From Eulemur rufifrons (lineage: Eukaryota > Chordata > Mammalia > Primates > Lemuridae), in assembly GCF_041146395.1 (NCBI RefSeq), contig NC_091010.1:54270001-54334000 (forward strand): 64,000 bases of DNA, read 5' to 3'. The position numbers and the translations under genes are program-made. Below, piece by piece: positions 1 to 14,499 of the stretch (positions are counted from its first letter, which is position 1; the number at the start of each line of letters is the position of its first letter). Under the pieces are notes generated by a model. The model made no database searches, was not told the DNA's origin, and was given only the letters and a program-made list of their open reading frames with translations.

Positions 1-559
1 TGCTCCCAGTTGAGTAGAGGAACCCATGGAAGTAGCCAGCTAGTATGAGAAGTTCTGTGATGCAATTATTTAAACAGAGAATTGTGGAAACATAGATGAA
101 AGAGCTTTAAATTTGTTCTGAGTAGATCGGGAAAGTTGCTTAGGTTTTTAACTAGGCCCTGAATTCTTACTTGGTGGATAAAAGGGCGAGTGCATACTAG
201 GCAAAGGAGCTGTTCGTACAGAGATGGGCAAGTACCATGTAAAGGCATAAGTAGTCACTACAAAGTCCAAAGTCTGTGCTTCCCTCCCTGCACCACTCCA
301 GTTCCATCATCGCAAGAAGGCAAAGAGAAAAGAAGTAGCCTTTTTTTTCCCCCCAGATATAATTTCATTACTGCCTGCCTCAGTAGTGAATAAAGAGTTC
401 TGCATCATTTGCTGTTATTTTTTGTGCGTACAAAATGAATAGTAAACATGAAGGTAGCACAAAAGCTTAGAAAACAATATGTGCATGTGCCAATTCTTGA
501 ACCGTACCTCCTACTCTCAGTTTCCTCTCCATTTCCTGTGTTTCCTTCCTTTGATCACT

Positions 560-840
560 TACTACATGCCAGGTGCTTTCCCAAGGTTCTCTTTTAATCT
601 GTACAACTTAGTGAGTTAAGATATTCCTTATCTTACAGATGAGGACTCTGAGTCTCAAAGGAGTTTAGAAAACCAAAACCAAAAAACTTAAGATGCACAG
701 CCAGTAAGTGGGAGAGCCCTGCCTCTGAGCCAGTATATCTCCAAAGCTTCGGCTCCCCCATCCTAAAATGAAGCACAGAGCTTCTGCCTGAGAGCCCTAG
801 ACTAGGCCCTGCCACTAAATGACTGGCCGATTGAGACAAG
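560..840 (+). repeat. MIR element
   Basis: The order 'actacatgccaggtgctttc', 'cttacagatgaggactctgag' and 'cacagccagtaagtgggag' follows the MIR core. It is highly diverged. Confidence 0.65.
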
Positions 841-1059
841 CAGCCAAAACTTCGTAAATTTCATTTCCCTCACCAAAGAAGTTGAGTAGTTGAAGTAGAC
901 AAGTTATGATCTCTTCTTAGGCTCCTGCTATCTATTTTGTTCATATCTGCCAGTTGTCATTCTGTGGACCAAGTACAAGTTATATGACGTAGTGGAGAGT
1001 GTTCTAATACACAGATGGCAAAGGCATAACTATTTGAAGGTATTTAAAATCAAAATCAA

Positions 1060-1810
1060 AATAGTGATTATCTCTGGGAAGTAGGAATAAGAATTGCCTA
1101 GGAAGAGGCATGAGGGAATTTTCTGGGGTGAAGGTAATATTCTATATCTTGATATGAGTTTGGGTTACCCAGGTGTATACTTAGATTGGTACACCTCACT
1201 GTATGTACATTTCCCATCAAAAAGAAAGTTGTAGGCAAATATTGAACTGTGGTTAATGATATGCATGTTGACATGTTGAAGTATTTGGGGGGAAGTGTAC
1301 TGATGTCTGTAGTTTACTTTTTTTTTTTTTTTTTTTGAGACAGAGTCTCGCTCTCTTGCCCTGGGTAGAGTGCAGTGGCATTGTCATAGCTCACTGCAAC
1401 CTCAAGCTCCTGGGCTCAAGCAATCCTCCTCCCTCAGCCTCCCCAGTACTAGGGGTACACTTCACAACACTGGCTAATTTTTCTATTTTTAGTAGAGACC
1501 GGGTCTCACTCTTGCTCAGGCTTGTCTTGAACTCCTGAGCTCAAGCGATCCTCCCGCCTCAGCCTCCCAGAGTGCTAGGATTACAGATGTGAGCCACCGC
1601 AGCCGGCCTGTAGTTTATTTTTAAATGCACTGAAGATAAGATAGATTAATAGATGAGTAGAGGGATGGATAGATGAAGAGATACATGACAAAGCAAGTGT
1701 AATAATACAATGCTTGTGGTAGAATCTAGGTAATGTTTATATGGTACTTATTGTAAAATTCCTTCAAATTTGCTGTATGTTTGAAATTTTTTATAATAAG
1801 GTAATAGTAA
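1060..1810 (+). mobile_element. Old L1M-type 3' end fragments, split by an Alu
   Basis: The text around 1070-1215 ('tctctgggaagtagg', 'gagggaattttctggggtg') and 1617-1805 ('gtagaatctaggtaatg', 'gtatgtttgaaattttt') matches the 3' ends of old L1 families. Adjacent pieces may be two insertions. Not coding. Confidence 0.65.
1318..1608 (-). repeat. Alu element (AluL type), antisense
   Basis: A poly(T) start, then 'gagacagagtctcgctct' and both arms to 'gagccaccgcagccggcc'. The 9-bp direct repeat tgtagttta flanks it (1308-1316 and 1609-1617). It is inserted inside an older L1 3' end, whose halves continue on both sides. Confidence 0.93.
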
Positions 1811-3639
1811 ATATAGAAATATAAATGTTCAGAATATAACTATTTATAATAAATTGTTGAGGGAAACTCACTTGTAAAATTAGTCGACAATTTCATATCT
1901 CTGGCCTCCTCCTCAAAGGGTCTTTGTTAGTGCCACCCTGGGCTTTACTTGGACTACCATGAATTTAAGTAACCCGATTTAAACAGCTCAAACAGACCTT
2001 TTCTTTCCTTAGCCAACCTTGTAGGTGGAGAAGTTCCTTCCCTTAGACATTTCAAGCTAGAATGAATGTCCCACAGAGCTGAAGCTTGCCAACCAAAACT
2101 CAATTCTGTGGCTGTTTTAAGTCACTAATAGTTACACCATATTCTAGAAGTTAGTGTCACCATCAGATGGAGATTAAACTTCACTTCTCCCCCCACCTCC
2201 CATCCCAGATAGATCCTTGACCAGATGATATCCATTCAAAAGGAAAAGCCCCCCCCCTTTTTTTATTTTGTGCTTTATTTTCAGTCTACCATGTATTTGA
2301 GGTGCCTCTTTGTTTTGTTTTTGTTTTAAAACAAATCAAACTTTGTGCCTTCAGAATTCATAGCACTTTAGTTGGAGACAACTTCTCATTGTGCTGGTTT
2401 GAGTTCTGGCACTTGAGAGCATCTTCATTTGGAAATTTATGGAATGTTTCTCTGACTCTCGTATTTGGAATAGACAGCTTGTCTTCTCTTCATTGGTTAA
2501 GCCCCAGACCTTAGTGGCGCCCAGACTGAGAGTCCCATCTATGTTGTGTTTGAGAATGTGCAGGCATTCGGAGTGCATGAACTCCTGAGCAGCTGACACT
2601 GATTGGTGGGCAGGAGGGGATGGGGAAGGCCCTAAGGACAATGAATTCAATCATGGGGATGCCTAGTTTCCTGTTTAAAAAAAAAGAAAAGAAAGCTAAA
2701 GTGTGTTGTGAATTATTTTGTTCTACAAATGCCATCTTTCTCTTTTCTTTAACTTTCATAACAGTAACTAATCACAAGTCATTTTAAGTACTGAGAATAC
2801 AGTATAACAAAAAGATGTTTTACAAGATTTAAATGAAACAAACATTTGAAATAAAATTGGAGTGGTGGGGCAGGAATAGCATACTCTTGAGTTTCATACA
2901 AGCCTGTACTATAGTTGTTAAGCCTCTGGCACTGAGTAGAGAGTATTTTTATTTAAAATCCACAAAACTGGGGGATGGGTGCAGAATCTGATTGCTTGAA
3001 AGTTACCCTAGAAGATTGGATCTGTAAATTTACATGAATCCCTGAAACAGGGAGTGCCAAATAAGGTCTGGACTAACCAAGAAAAACCTGCTTTTCTGCA
3101 TGACTATGGTGAAAGCATTGGTTCCCAACAACCTTCACATTTATAAGGATATTTTAAAGGGTCTGACTACACATTGGGCAAGCAGCCGTCTAACCCAAAA
3201 AGTATTGGCTGGGTTTAACATACTGGGGGCATGTGGATTCCTAGGAATGTCACACCTTGTCTATGCCAATAAATCAGAGTGTCTATTCGTAATACTAAAT
3301 CTGATAGCACTGGCAGATTTTCCTCTTTATTGGAAGAGTGATATTCAGAATGGAGAATATTTTTCCATGTATTTTGCTCTCTCTGTGATTAGGGTATTTT
3401 TATGGTTTCTTTCTTTCTTTTTTTTTTTTTTTTTAAGCTATGAAATAATACTGGCAAGTCCCAAGAAAACTAGATCTGGATTTCATTTTGTCTCTTCAAC
3501 TCTGTGTGATCTTGCGTACATTCCTGACATGTTACAAACAGCTTGTGTCTCTGAATGTGCCGTATCAATTTTCAGTGGTGAAAGCCCCAAAAGGAAACAG
3601 ACTGATTCTTCCATGCACAAACAGCTGGGCAGTTGTGGA

Positions 3640-6330
3640 TGGAATTAATTGCTGATATATATTGGCTGTGTTTTTCTTCTCTTGTCATTTCCTTTGCAGC
3701 TGTGAAAGTGAAGTTTGACTTGAAAACAGACATTTCCAGCAGTGCAAATCCAAAAAGTATCAAGATGAGATTCTTCTAATATAATATCCAACTGTTACCT
3801 TTGAGTTGTTCATTTTGGGGGTGAGCTGAGGGAAGAACAAGGAGTGGCAGCAGGTGATTGATTCATAATCACATATATGGTTGGAAAAATAATTAAATCA
3901 GGCACTTGCACTATGAGAGGAGTATTTTTGGAATGGTTAGTTTGTCACCCAGCAAGAGTGACCTTATAATCCAACAAAGGACAGATCAATCAGCATCCCC
4001 TCCCTAGGATCCTGGGAGAGGGTGTTCTAGGCCATCTCTCAAAATATTGAAATGTTCAATACTCCAGACTGATTTATTGTTCCAATGTGAGGAAGTAGCA
4101 GTTGGCTAGGGTAATGTGACAACATGCATCAGTAAAAATAATAATTTCCTGTTCTTCTCTCAAAGCCTTTTCCATTGTTCATTTTAAGTTCTATGTAAAC
4201 AGTTCTATAGCTTATTTTTTTACATGCTTTGATATTTTACTTTGGAGAAACTTAATTTTTATTTCATGATTATAGGAATTAAAAATAACTATTGGTTATA
4301 TTTTTGAATATGCATATATAGGAAGTATTAATAGTATTGGTTAAAATCACTTTGAGAATCAGATGTTTGATAATGGTTTCAATAATTGATAAATTATTTT
4401 AGATTAAAGATTTTTAGATACTATATATTCCTCTTATTTAAAAATATTTTAAAGTTCATATGAAGTTATTCAGAAAAAGCGGTGATTGCAAAATTTTTAA
4501 AAGTACAGTATGCATGTTAGTGATTTGCATCAAAATATTAATACTTTTCCCTTTTATGTGTACATTTCAATCCTGCCAAAGCAAATCCATAAATGACATC
4601 CCTTGTTTTTGAAGGCAACTCTTGCTATTTGATAATAAAATGTTTTTATTGTTTCTGTGTTGCTAGGAGAACTGGAGCATTGGTGAGGAAAGAAAGTAGG
4701 TAATTTGTGTTCATGCTCAGGTCCTCTACAAATAGCCCAAAGTGATGTTTTACAATGAGCAATGCTTCTGACACCTTGAGCTTTGTAAAAGCTGCTGTTG
4801 CTAAACTTAGAAGTTGGCAAGGTTGGACTTCCCTTTCTAGGGGTCCACTTCCACCTGACATTCTGTCGGTTGAGCTGCCGTGATCTATCTTGCGTTTTAT
4901 CTTCACTTTCTTCATGAAAATGAAATGAGTGTATAGTTCACTTCAAGGTAGGAAGGCTAATCTACAAACGTGAACTTTTCTCCTGTTTTTTTGAGGAGGA
5001 TTAGCCAATTAATTGTGACCCTGAGGCTCTGAAAAATGTTGTGGCAATATTAATGTGCAGTTTGCTCTCACTGCAGCCTGCCTGGGTGTGTTATTTCCCC
5101 ATAGTGGGCTCCACCCTTGCTCTAACCACACCGAGTGTGGATATCTTGCTGTTTAAAACAAAGTTCATTTTTAGGGCAGCATTGCATCAGAATTGCCACA
5201 CAAAAACCAGCTTAAGAAATGTACAGCAGCTTCATTTTTTTTTTGTAAGTAATGGATTGTCTATTGTAATACTGATAGCTCACAGTTTAGGGGGAAGCAT
5301 AGATAAGGTAGATGGTTAATTTGGGGCCAGCTGCTAGTAACATGCAATAATCTTCTTTGGGAGGAGCCTGTGGCTTTATCACTCAACTAGATTTTTTTCT
5401 TTTAGTTCACTTATCTGATTTTTTCCCCCCTTTCTTAAACAGTTTACTGAATTATTATTGTTTTGAACTGTTTGGGAGATGGCAACTGTTTTTAACTGTT
5501 TAAATTAAGGGAAATACTGGTAGTCTCCGAAATGTGCTAATTATTTAACATAAAAATATTTGAAGTAGTGTTTTACACTGAATTTATTGGACCCATTGAT
5601 AGCATAATCTGTCAATACTGTGTTTCGAGACATCGTGGCATGAACTTTGTGTGTAAGAGTGGGTTCATTGAATTAAAAAAAAGGCAGCATCTAAAGAGCC
5701 TTTTATTTCTGTCATAATGATGCTTTGTCCTGTTGCTGTTGGGTATTTGTCAGAAGAGTTGGGGCAGGCTGCAGCCCAAAGTTCTGTTCCATGCCTTGTC
5801 AGTTCCGTGCCTTGTCAGTTCCATGCCTCAATGTTCTTTCTAGAGTTTGTGACGTGAATGGTAAGTTGAACTATAGGAGAATTATTGTTGCTCGGTGCGG
5901 TCTCATGTTCAGCAATTTTTTTCTTTGCAGAATTGGGTCTGTCTGACTTTTTTTTCCCCCCTCACATATCGGGGTTCTGTTTGTAGCTGAGTTTTAAATG
6001 CCTGATTGAATTATGCACTGACTGAAATGGGCATGTAGAAGGAAAGCTGTGCTTTGTCAAGTCTGGACTGATTGTTGTCTTCCTCTGGTGTACGTTCGTT
6101 GTGTACTCTTTTGGGGTATACACACCCATTCAGTACAAGCAAGTTGAACAACCTGCTTCAGTTGAAACCAAAGCTGAATGTTGAAAATGGCAAATTTCTG
6201 TAAAGCTAGCAGGGGTGGCATTGTGTCAACCCTTTTGAACTTAGACTTCCTAGCATCTCTTTGCTTCAGCTTCCTCTTTGTAACTTGGTAGTAATTGTAT
6301 TTAATTATCTTCTAACTTCACAAGGATGTA
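3640..6330. other. Repeat-poor unique stretch in intron 1
   Basis: I recognise no interspersed repeat here beyond the short 16-bp tandem array. In a neighbourhood dense with relics this could mark conserved regulatory sequence, but I can name no specific element. Only conservation data would tell. Confidence 0.35.
5786..5830 (+). repeat. 16-bp tandem repeat, about 2.8 copies
   Basis: The unit gttccatgccttgtca is repeated at 5786-5801, 5802-5817 (one mismatch) and 5818-5830 (partial). It lies in otherwise unique intron sequence. Confidence 0.9.
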
Positions 6331-6334
6331 AGAA

Positions 6335-6485
6335 TAAAGTACAAGCATGGTATCATAGAAAAGAGCACTAGCCTGGGGATCAAGAGACTGTTTTACTTTT
6401 TTTGGACGTTAGTTTCTTCACTTATAAAATTAGGAATTTGGGTTAGTTCTCCAAGATCTTTTCCAGTTTATAGTACTCTAATTTT
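6335..6485 (+). repeat. MIR element
   Basis: 'atggtatcatagaaaagagc', 'tagcctggggatcaagag', 'tagtttcttcacttataaaat' and 'ccaagatcttttccag' appear in MIR order. Confidence 0.6.
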
Positions 6486-7589
6486 CTTTGTAAAAATATG
6501 TGCCTTTTCCAGAAATGCTAAAGAGAATGTATTAGAATTGAGAAAAAAAATGTTTAGATGTTAACCTAATTTATTTATTTACTTTAAATAAATTATGTAT
6601 GTCAAGAATTTGGAAATTTGCTTTTTAATATCTGAGCAGTAGAACTAGCTGTGGAAATAATCTCCTTATCAAGAAAACGAATTTTCAAGTTGAAACTAGG
6701 CCACAAGTGTTGTGTAGACCTTTCCTTAAGCACTACCTGCACAGTGTACAATTATTAGTTGTATAGCCTGGGTTAAGTGGCATTCAAAATTTTTTCCAGT
6801 ATATTTTGCATCATGACCCAATCATGACACACATATATGTGCACATAACACTTAGGTCTCTGAAATAAATTTCTCTTACAACATAGAAGACACTGCTATT
6901 TTCTGTTCTCTTTCATTTCAAAAAATGTTGGTTTCAGTCCACTGAGCTAGGTGGTGTCTGCTAGCACCTTTGAACACTAGAATACAGTTAGACTTTATGG
7001 TTTTGCCAGAGCAAAGCTTGCCAATCAGTTTGCTGTTAAATATTGAGATGAGATTTTTATTTGGGAATTAATAGAAAATCAATAGTTAATACGCCATCTT
7101 ATCTCTTCTTGTAATAATTACATAATATAAAGAAAAGGGAATGAATGTTTTCCTAGCCCCTCTACATCTGCCCTCCATGCCCTTCCTGTTTACTCTAAGG
7201 TGCTATGCAAATTTTCTTATTTATGCATACCCTGTTAGTGAGAGCTAATTCGGGTATCATGAAATGAAAAGGGTTGGGAAGTCTTTTCTAGAGAATTACA
7301 TATAATGTGTCATGTAGATTAGAGGTAAAGTGTCAGATTACTATTGATGAACCTCTTCTTTATCTTTGTCCCCAGACAGTTGTCTCCCAGGACTCTACAG
7401 AATTGCCTTTCTTTCGTTTAATGTACTTTTTAAATGTATGAATTTTATCTAAAAAATGCGTGTGATAAAAAAGATGAAAAGATTCAAAAGGGCACATGAC
7501 AAACTATCTTTCCCACCCCAATCCCTCCTCTCCAGAGGAGAATTTATTTGTCTATGAATATAAGTGTATGTGTGTGTATGTATGTGCGT

Positions 7590-7765
7590 ACACCTGGACA
7601 TCTTTTTTAATCCATATAAAATTATACTACATTTACCATTATGTATCTACCTAGTTCTTTTTAATGGCTGTATTGTACTTCATTGTATGGATGGATGTAC
7701 TATAATTTGGTTATTTCTCTCGTGAGGATATCTGGGTTATCTTTAAATTTGTTCCCATCTCCTTT
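7590..7765 (-). mobile_element. Possible old L1 fragment, antisense
   Basis: 'atggctgtattgtacttcat', 'ggatgtactataatttgg' and the following text resemble the antisense of the L1 ORF2 end. It is diverged, so the family is uncertain. Confidence 0.4.
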
Positions 7766-7924
7766 CCATCAGATGTACTTATGCTGTCGGTCTTTTCTTC
7801 TACCTCCATTTGGGGACAGAACCCAGAACTCAGGTGCTAGAGGGAAGATATGATAGTGCTGTGTGGAAATGGAGAAACCATTCATTCACAAGTGGATAAG
7901 AACTGCCTTGGAAGGGAGCCATTT

Positions 7925-8070
7925 CTCAGCATAGTGAAGGAACATTGGGTTCAAACTCAGTTAATTTCGGTATGGGATTGTGGCCAGGTCACCTAACTTT
8001 GATCCTCAGTTTTACTCTATAAAATAAGAGGGTGAAATAGATGAGTTTTAATGTCCCTTCCAACTTTAAT
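7925..8070 (+). repeat. MIR element
   Basis: 'gttcaaactcagttaatt', 'ggccaggtcacctaacttt', 'cctcagttttactctataaa' and 'atgtcccttccaacttta' appear in MIR order. Confidence 0.65.
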
Positions 8071-8619
8071 ATTTATATAGTATTTTTGTTGGAATATTGA
8101 TTTAAGCTACATAACCTGAATTATATGAAGTTTCTGTTATTTAAATTAAAAACATCTTTTGTATATATTGTGTGGTCTGTAATTTATTTGACCTGCCATA
8201 TGGCCTAAGCTATTTGAAAGTTTATAAATGTAAAAAAGAAAAGTGGACTGTTCTACTATATTTCACATAAACTATTCTTTTCTAAAAAATCAATTTTAAA
8301 AGTATAAAACCCATTCCAGAAGTAAAAGCAAATCCTTTTTATCAAGCTTGAATACTTGAGAAAGAAGATTGTGAGGTGATGTTTGTTTTTAAAATGGATC
8401 CTTATAATTTGCAATGATTCCGATCATTCAGAGATAATCCTAGGGCTTTGAAACTTGGCTTCAGCTTTCTTGTTTAAATTGTTTTCACATTCTAGCCTGC
8501 TAATCCATCTCCTTGTCTCATTGAATGCTGAAACTGAATTTACTTGATGTAACTGAGGTTTTCTGATTTGGTGCTGAGGAAGGCAGCCTTAGAGGTGAAC
8601 TATACACTATTATCCTGCC

Positions 8620-8661
8620 AGCAAAGTTATAAAGTTACACAGCAAAGTTATAAAGTAACAG
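8620..8661 (+). repeat. 21-bp tandem duplication
   Basis: Two adjacent 21-bp units share the core agcaaagttataaagt, at 8620-8640 and 8641-8661. They are nearly identical. Confidence 0.8.
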
Positions 8662-9733
8662 AAGCAGGAATCTTTGCTGCATCACACATAGGGTGTTTCG
8701 CATTACCTATTTCACAATTTTAGTCTCATTCAGTCAAATGACAGCTGTTCTAAAAGCAAAATGGTGTAAGAACTTCATCATTTGATTTCATTATTACAAC
8801 TGGAAGATAAAAAGACATTTTCTTGGCCTGGAGGTAGGGGAGTTTATGTGTGTTTGTGTGCTGGTTACCCTAGCTTCTTGGCAGAATGCTTGATATACCT
8901 TAAATAAGTATACTTTTCTATAATCTGAGATATTATTTATTATCCAAGTAATGTTAGATAATTATATTACTGGTATTCCATGTTAATTTTCATATAAATT
9001 GTTTGACATATGGTTACGTTTAGCAAAATGTATTGAAGACCTTCTAGGAGCCAAGCACTGCAATTAAATGGTGGAAGTTCCTAGGTGACTGAGACAGTCT
9101 CTCTGGAATCTACTAAAATGACAACTGCTATTTTTTCTATTGTTGGAGTTTTCTAATGTGGTGAGTGGAACTTGGCAAAGAAAATTCTTTAAATTTGAGT
9201 CTGTAAAAATAGATGAAAACAAAGTTTATTTTCAGTGTTTAAAAATGAGGTCTTAATGTCTTATTAGAGCAGTGTCAATTACTGTGGAGGCGCACTTTCT
9301 TCTGTATGTGTGTCTGCTAGTGACATCAGTTTCTCACTAATCAAACTCTAAATGAAATAATGCTGTAGTACTTGGACTAATTAATTGAGCCGCAATTTTT
9401 GCCTACTAAATTGTATCTGAGATATGAAAACCTGTTCCAATTATTGTACTTCATATATCATGACTTTTAAACAATTGCTTGTATGAAACTGAACTTGAAA
9501 ATGGTCACACTGTCTTGATGACACAACCTGATAGCTTTTTTGTCAAACTACCCCATCTATTGTGGCATTTACAACTAAGGAAATTCTCCATAGTTAGAAA
9601 TATACAGGATGCTGCTGTCTACAGGATGTTGAACAAACTTTGTCTAAAACGTTTGAAGCCATTTTAGGAAAACAGTTCTATGGTAGCAAAATCAGACAGA
9701 TTGTAGTTTGAGCTGAAGCAGAAAGCCATTTTA

Positions 9734-10086
<353 letters not shown>

Positions 10087-10584
10087 AGAAAGCCATTTTA
10101 AACAAGGGGGGAGGTCTCATCATTACTCTTGTCTGTTATGCAATCCCAAAAGGGACTGCTGTTTCTCCTTTGCAGCCCAGCATTTGGCCAGGGTCCTGTG
10201 ACACACAGTGGGAATTCACTTCCTATCAGGAAATGCTGTTTTTCAATGTATTATCTTGTTGAGACAACCACAGCGAACAATAGGCTATTAACGTTTTAGA
10301 ACAACAAGTGTCATGACTAAGCCAATATTTGCTTTGTTTTGAGTATTACTCTAAAAAAAAAAAAAAAAGGAAAGCCTTTGGGGCTTCAGAATGCATTTGA
10401 CTGTCAGTAACTGGAAAATCATGATAGTTAAAAAGAACAGAGGAGAAAAAAGTTCTTTAATAATGGCAATAAATTTTTACAAGCTTATTCTACTCACTTC
10501 CTGTCCATAGAGAGACAAGAATAAATTAAGTGATTTCAAATGTATCGTTTGGCTATGAAAAATATTCATTTAAAAGCCTATTTT

Positions 10585-10953
<369 letters not shown>

Positions 10954-11839
10954 TCAAACTCAAGTTCTCCTGTGAAATATCAAACCCTCTTGTAAGATGT
11001 CATATTCACTCTTGGCTTTTTATATTTAAAATGTATTTAGTAATATTTGCAGGTTGGCAACTTGTTAAAAGCTCTGTTATTGTCATAGGAAAACTAGGAG
11101 AAAAACTCCATTGAATGGGTGGTCGGTTAATACCAAGCCACAACTGTAATTATGTGGTAAAAATATAATAAAACTTCAGAGCTAGAAGGGAGCCTAGAGT
11201 TGATCTGGTCAAACTGCCTCATCTTATATGTGGAGAAATTCAGATTTTACCTCATCATCGAAATCTTCCTTTATTAATCCAAAATTCTCTTTATCAGCAA
11301 TCCTCAACGACTATTGGAGATCTCGTATCTTTCATGTGGCAGTTGTCATAAATTGTTTTTACTGTCAGTTCTCTTTCCATGTGAACATGTTTTAGTTCAC
11401 TACATGATTAAACTGGAAAGTTCTTAAGGGGAGAAAGCAGACTTGTGCCTTATGTTTCATTTTACCCTTTGCCTAACACCTGAATCAATGTTTGCTGATT
11501 GTGACTGGATCACTAGGGTTTTTTATTGGCTGTTTGAAGATAACATTTTTGTAGCATTATTTTTACCTGGTCTCACAACAAAACATGGTAGTATAGATTT
11601 TTTTAAATTGCTCTTTTTATACCTTCATACTTTTTTGTGTGATTATTTTTCAGTCAGCTTAAGACATTTCATATGCAGGTCACAATATTCATTACCTCAA
11701 CTATCTTGGGTACCTGGCCAGTCTTATCAAAGGACAAATAGTCCAGTTTTCAAAGCTTGCACTAGATTCTGTGCCCTGGTTTATTCTAAGACAAGTAGAG
11801 AGAATGGAGTATTATGAGTCAATAGCCCCAGTCACCTCA

Positions 11840-12130
11840 CTGAGTTAATAAACCCTTACTGAGTAACTAAATGGATAGTGAAGAAAGGAAAAAGATGTTG
11901 ACCCAGTTACTGAGAGCAGACAGACATACTCAAATAACTTAAAGGCAATACAGACTGTGATAAAGTGCTCTGGGAGCCCCAAAGCAGGAGGTGGGGGGGG
12001 GTGCTAATTCTGATGGAGAAGATTGGGGAAGTCGTCATGGAAGGAGTTGGCCTTTAAATAAAAACCTTAAAGTATGGACCAATATTTGGATGGTGGAGAT
12101 GAGGGGAAAACAATCCAAGTGTATAAGAAA
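11840..12130 (-). mobile_element. L2 fragment, antisense
   Basis: 'cagactgtgataaagtgctc', 'gggagccccaaagcaggag' and the following G/A-rich text match the reverse complement of L2. It is diverged. Confidence 0.5.
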
Positions 12131-13084
12131 TATGATGAGCAAAGCAGCAATTGGGGGGATAGATTTTGTTGGGAAGAGTCATTTCCATCTAAATCTAGGA
12201 GGGATAGACTTTTGAAGCCTTTTCTACCCTTTTTTAAGGGCCTGGATTTTGGAAGCCCCCAGGCTGATTCCTAAGTACTTTTTGAAGGTGGGACTCCAGG
12301 ATACTTTTTTATCCCCGCTTAGGGGAAGAACTAAGGATATGCTGGTTTTGGAAAATTATAGTAGGTGGCTTTGAGTTTCTTGCAACTAAGGACCCCAAAG
12401 GTTGTAGTACTGATACTACCTTTTAAATGTTTTAAATAACACTTTTCAACACTTTACAACTCTACTGAACCTTTCCTTTACAATAGAGATCAAAAGTAGA
12501 CACAAAATATTTACCAAACTCTGGAGAGCTACTTAAGTTACTAAGCTCCAAGAGGATAGCTTTTTATTTGACAATAAAGTACTTGATGTAGGCTTTAAGT
12601 CCAGCTAAATAGGCACTATAGAACTAAGCTGTGAGTCTAGTCTTTGTGAGCCTCAGGAAAACAAGAATCCTACTTCAAGCCTGAATGTAAAATATAACAA
12701 GCAATTTAAGCGGACCTCAGGCATGTGTGAGTGGGCACAAAAAGCTGAGTCATAAAGTTTACTCTTTCTAGTGAATTACCATGAAAGCTTGAAAGAAAAG
12801 CATTCTCTCTATTTTAAAAAACAATGCTATAAATTGCTTTAAATTCTTCTGAAAATAACTCCCTCCAAAAATCTATTTTTATGTTGTTAACCCTGAACAC
12901 ATACCTACAAACCTTTCAAAAATCAAGAAATTTGGTATTTGAGGCATTAAGTGACTTAAGAATAAATGTTAACATTTTATTTAATGTACAGCTTCTGACC
13001 TGAGATTATTATCAAAACCTTTGGTTAAATGAGTTTAATATAGTTCATATTTTAGATCGTTCTTATATTGACAGATCATATGAT

Positions 13085-13260
13085 CCACAGTCTATGTGTC
13101 ATATTCTGATCTAGAGAATGTGAAAGGTATTGAGTAAATTGAAGGATTTGGGCAAGTCACTTTCTCTCTTACGACCTGTTTCTTCATATGGAGAAGTGAA
13201 AGAGTTAGAACAAGATTTAATAATATCTTATATCCTTTTAACCTCTAACATCTTTAAATT
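13085..13260 (+). repeat. MIR element
   Basis: 'gatttgggcaagtcacttt', 'gacctgtttcttcatatgg' and 'cctctaacatctttaaattc' keep the MIR order. Confidence 0.55.
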
Positions 13261-14224
13261 CTAAGGATGCTCTTCTCCCTTTTGTTCTAATTAGGTAGTA
13301 TCAGGGAAAACAGTATTTCTTGGAAGAGTTGTTATTTGGATTCATAAGTGTTTTGTTTCTGTTATTTTTACAAAAGTATAAAAGTTACATCTTTCATCCT
13401 TTTAATAATCTGCATTTCTGTTTTTTGATAAACTTTCCTCCATAAATTTAATGTCACATTAGTTTAATGCTTTCTCTTCTTTCCTGAATTTGATATTAGA
13501 CTTCTGAGGTCTTCTTTTAGATTTTCTTACTTTTCATGAAGGGTTCAGTTTCCAGCTGTGAATTGGAGATTTGGGTTGTTGTCTCTTATCATTATTTCTA
13601 GTCTCCTCACTCTCTCTTTATGTCAGAAAAGAGTCTTAATCCCCTCCCTTTTCAATATGAATTAATTGGGTATCATGAAAATATAAATGTTTGCATACAT
13701 TTTCAAAATTCTTAATATCAACTAGGCCCTACTTTTCAAGGCTGAATTGATTTTTCTTTATCAGGGCAGAGCCTAGATCTCTTTAAATGAATCAACAAGC
13801 TTGGATGCTAATTAATGTCCACCACAGTTCTAGATGAAAGAATGGGGCATATATAATCTAGAGGCAGGATCCGGAAGGGTCCTCCCTCTTTCTACAGCTT
13901 GTAATTATAATTATAGTTTAGATTACAATATGTGGAAGATTGAATTTGGTGAATCACCAGAGGATTTTACTTATTTGTTATTGATTTAATAACCACATTC
14001 CTGAGTGCCAAACCCTAGGCTTAATGCTTTTATGTTCAGATAAATTTCCTCTTAAGAAAATTTAATTTATGCAAATACGTATTTTGCAAAAGAGTTCACA
14101 TTAGAGATAGGAACTTAAGATTTGAGGCTGAGGAGGAATTGGAAAGATTTACCAAAGGATCTTAACAGGTTTAAGTTTGAAATGACTCAAAATTTGAAAA
14201 CATAGTTGTGGGAGCAGGGAGAAT

Positions 14225-14485
14225 AGATGGAATATAGCGTAGCGGCTGAGAACACGGGTTCTGGAGCCAGTCTTCATGAATGTGTATCTCAGCTCCGCAC
14301 GCAGTCCCTGTGTGACCTTGGGCAAGTAACTTCCCTGTGTTTGTTTCGTTGTCTGTAAAATGGAGATGGTAGCACCTGACCTCTCCTAGGGTTATCATGG
14401 GGGTTAAATGAGCTAAAACAGGCTATCTTCTTAAAACAATGTTAGACAGTAGTAGGTGCTCAAGAAATATTGGATACTTTACTGA
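14225..14485 (+). repeat. MIR element, nearly full length
   Basis: 'ggttctggagccagtctt', 'gtgtgaccttgggcaagta', 'gtctgtaaaatggagatgg' and 'aggtgctcaagaaatattgg' follow the MIR consensus order. Confidence 0.85.
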
Positions 14486-14499
14486 TCATTTCCCCTCTT

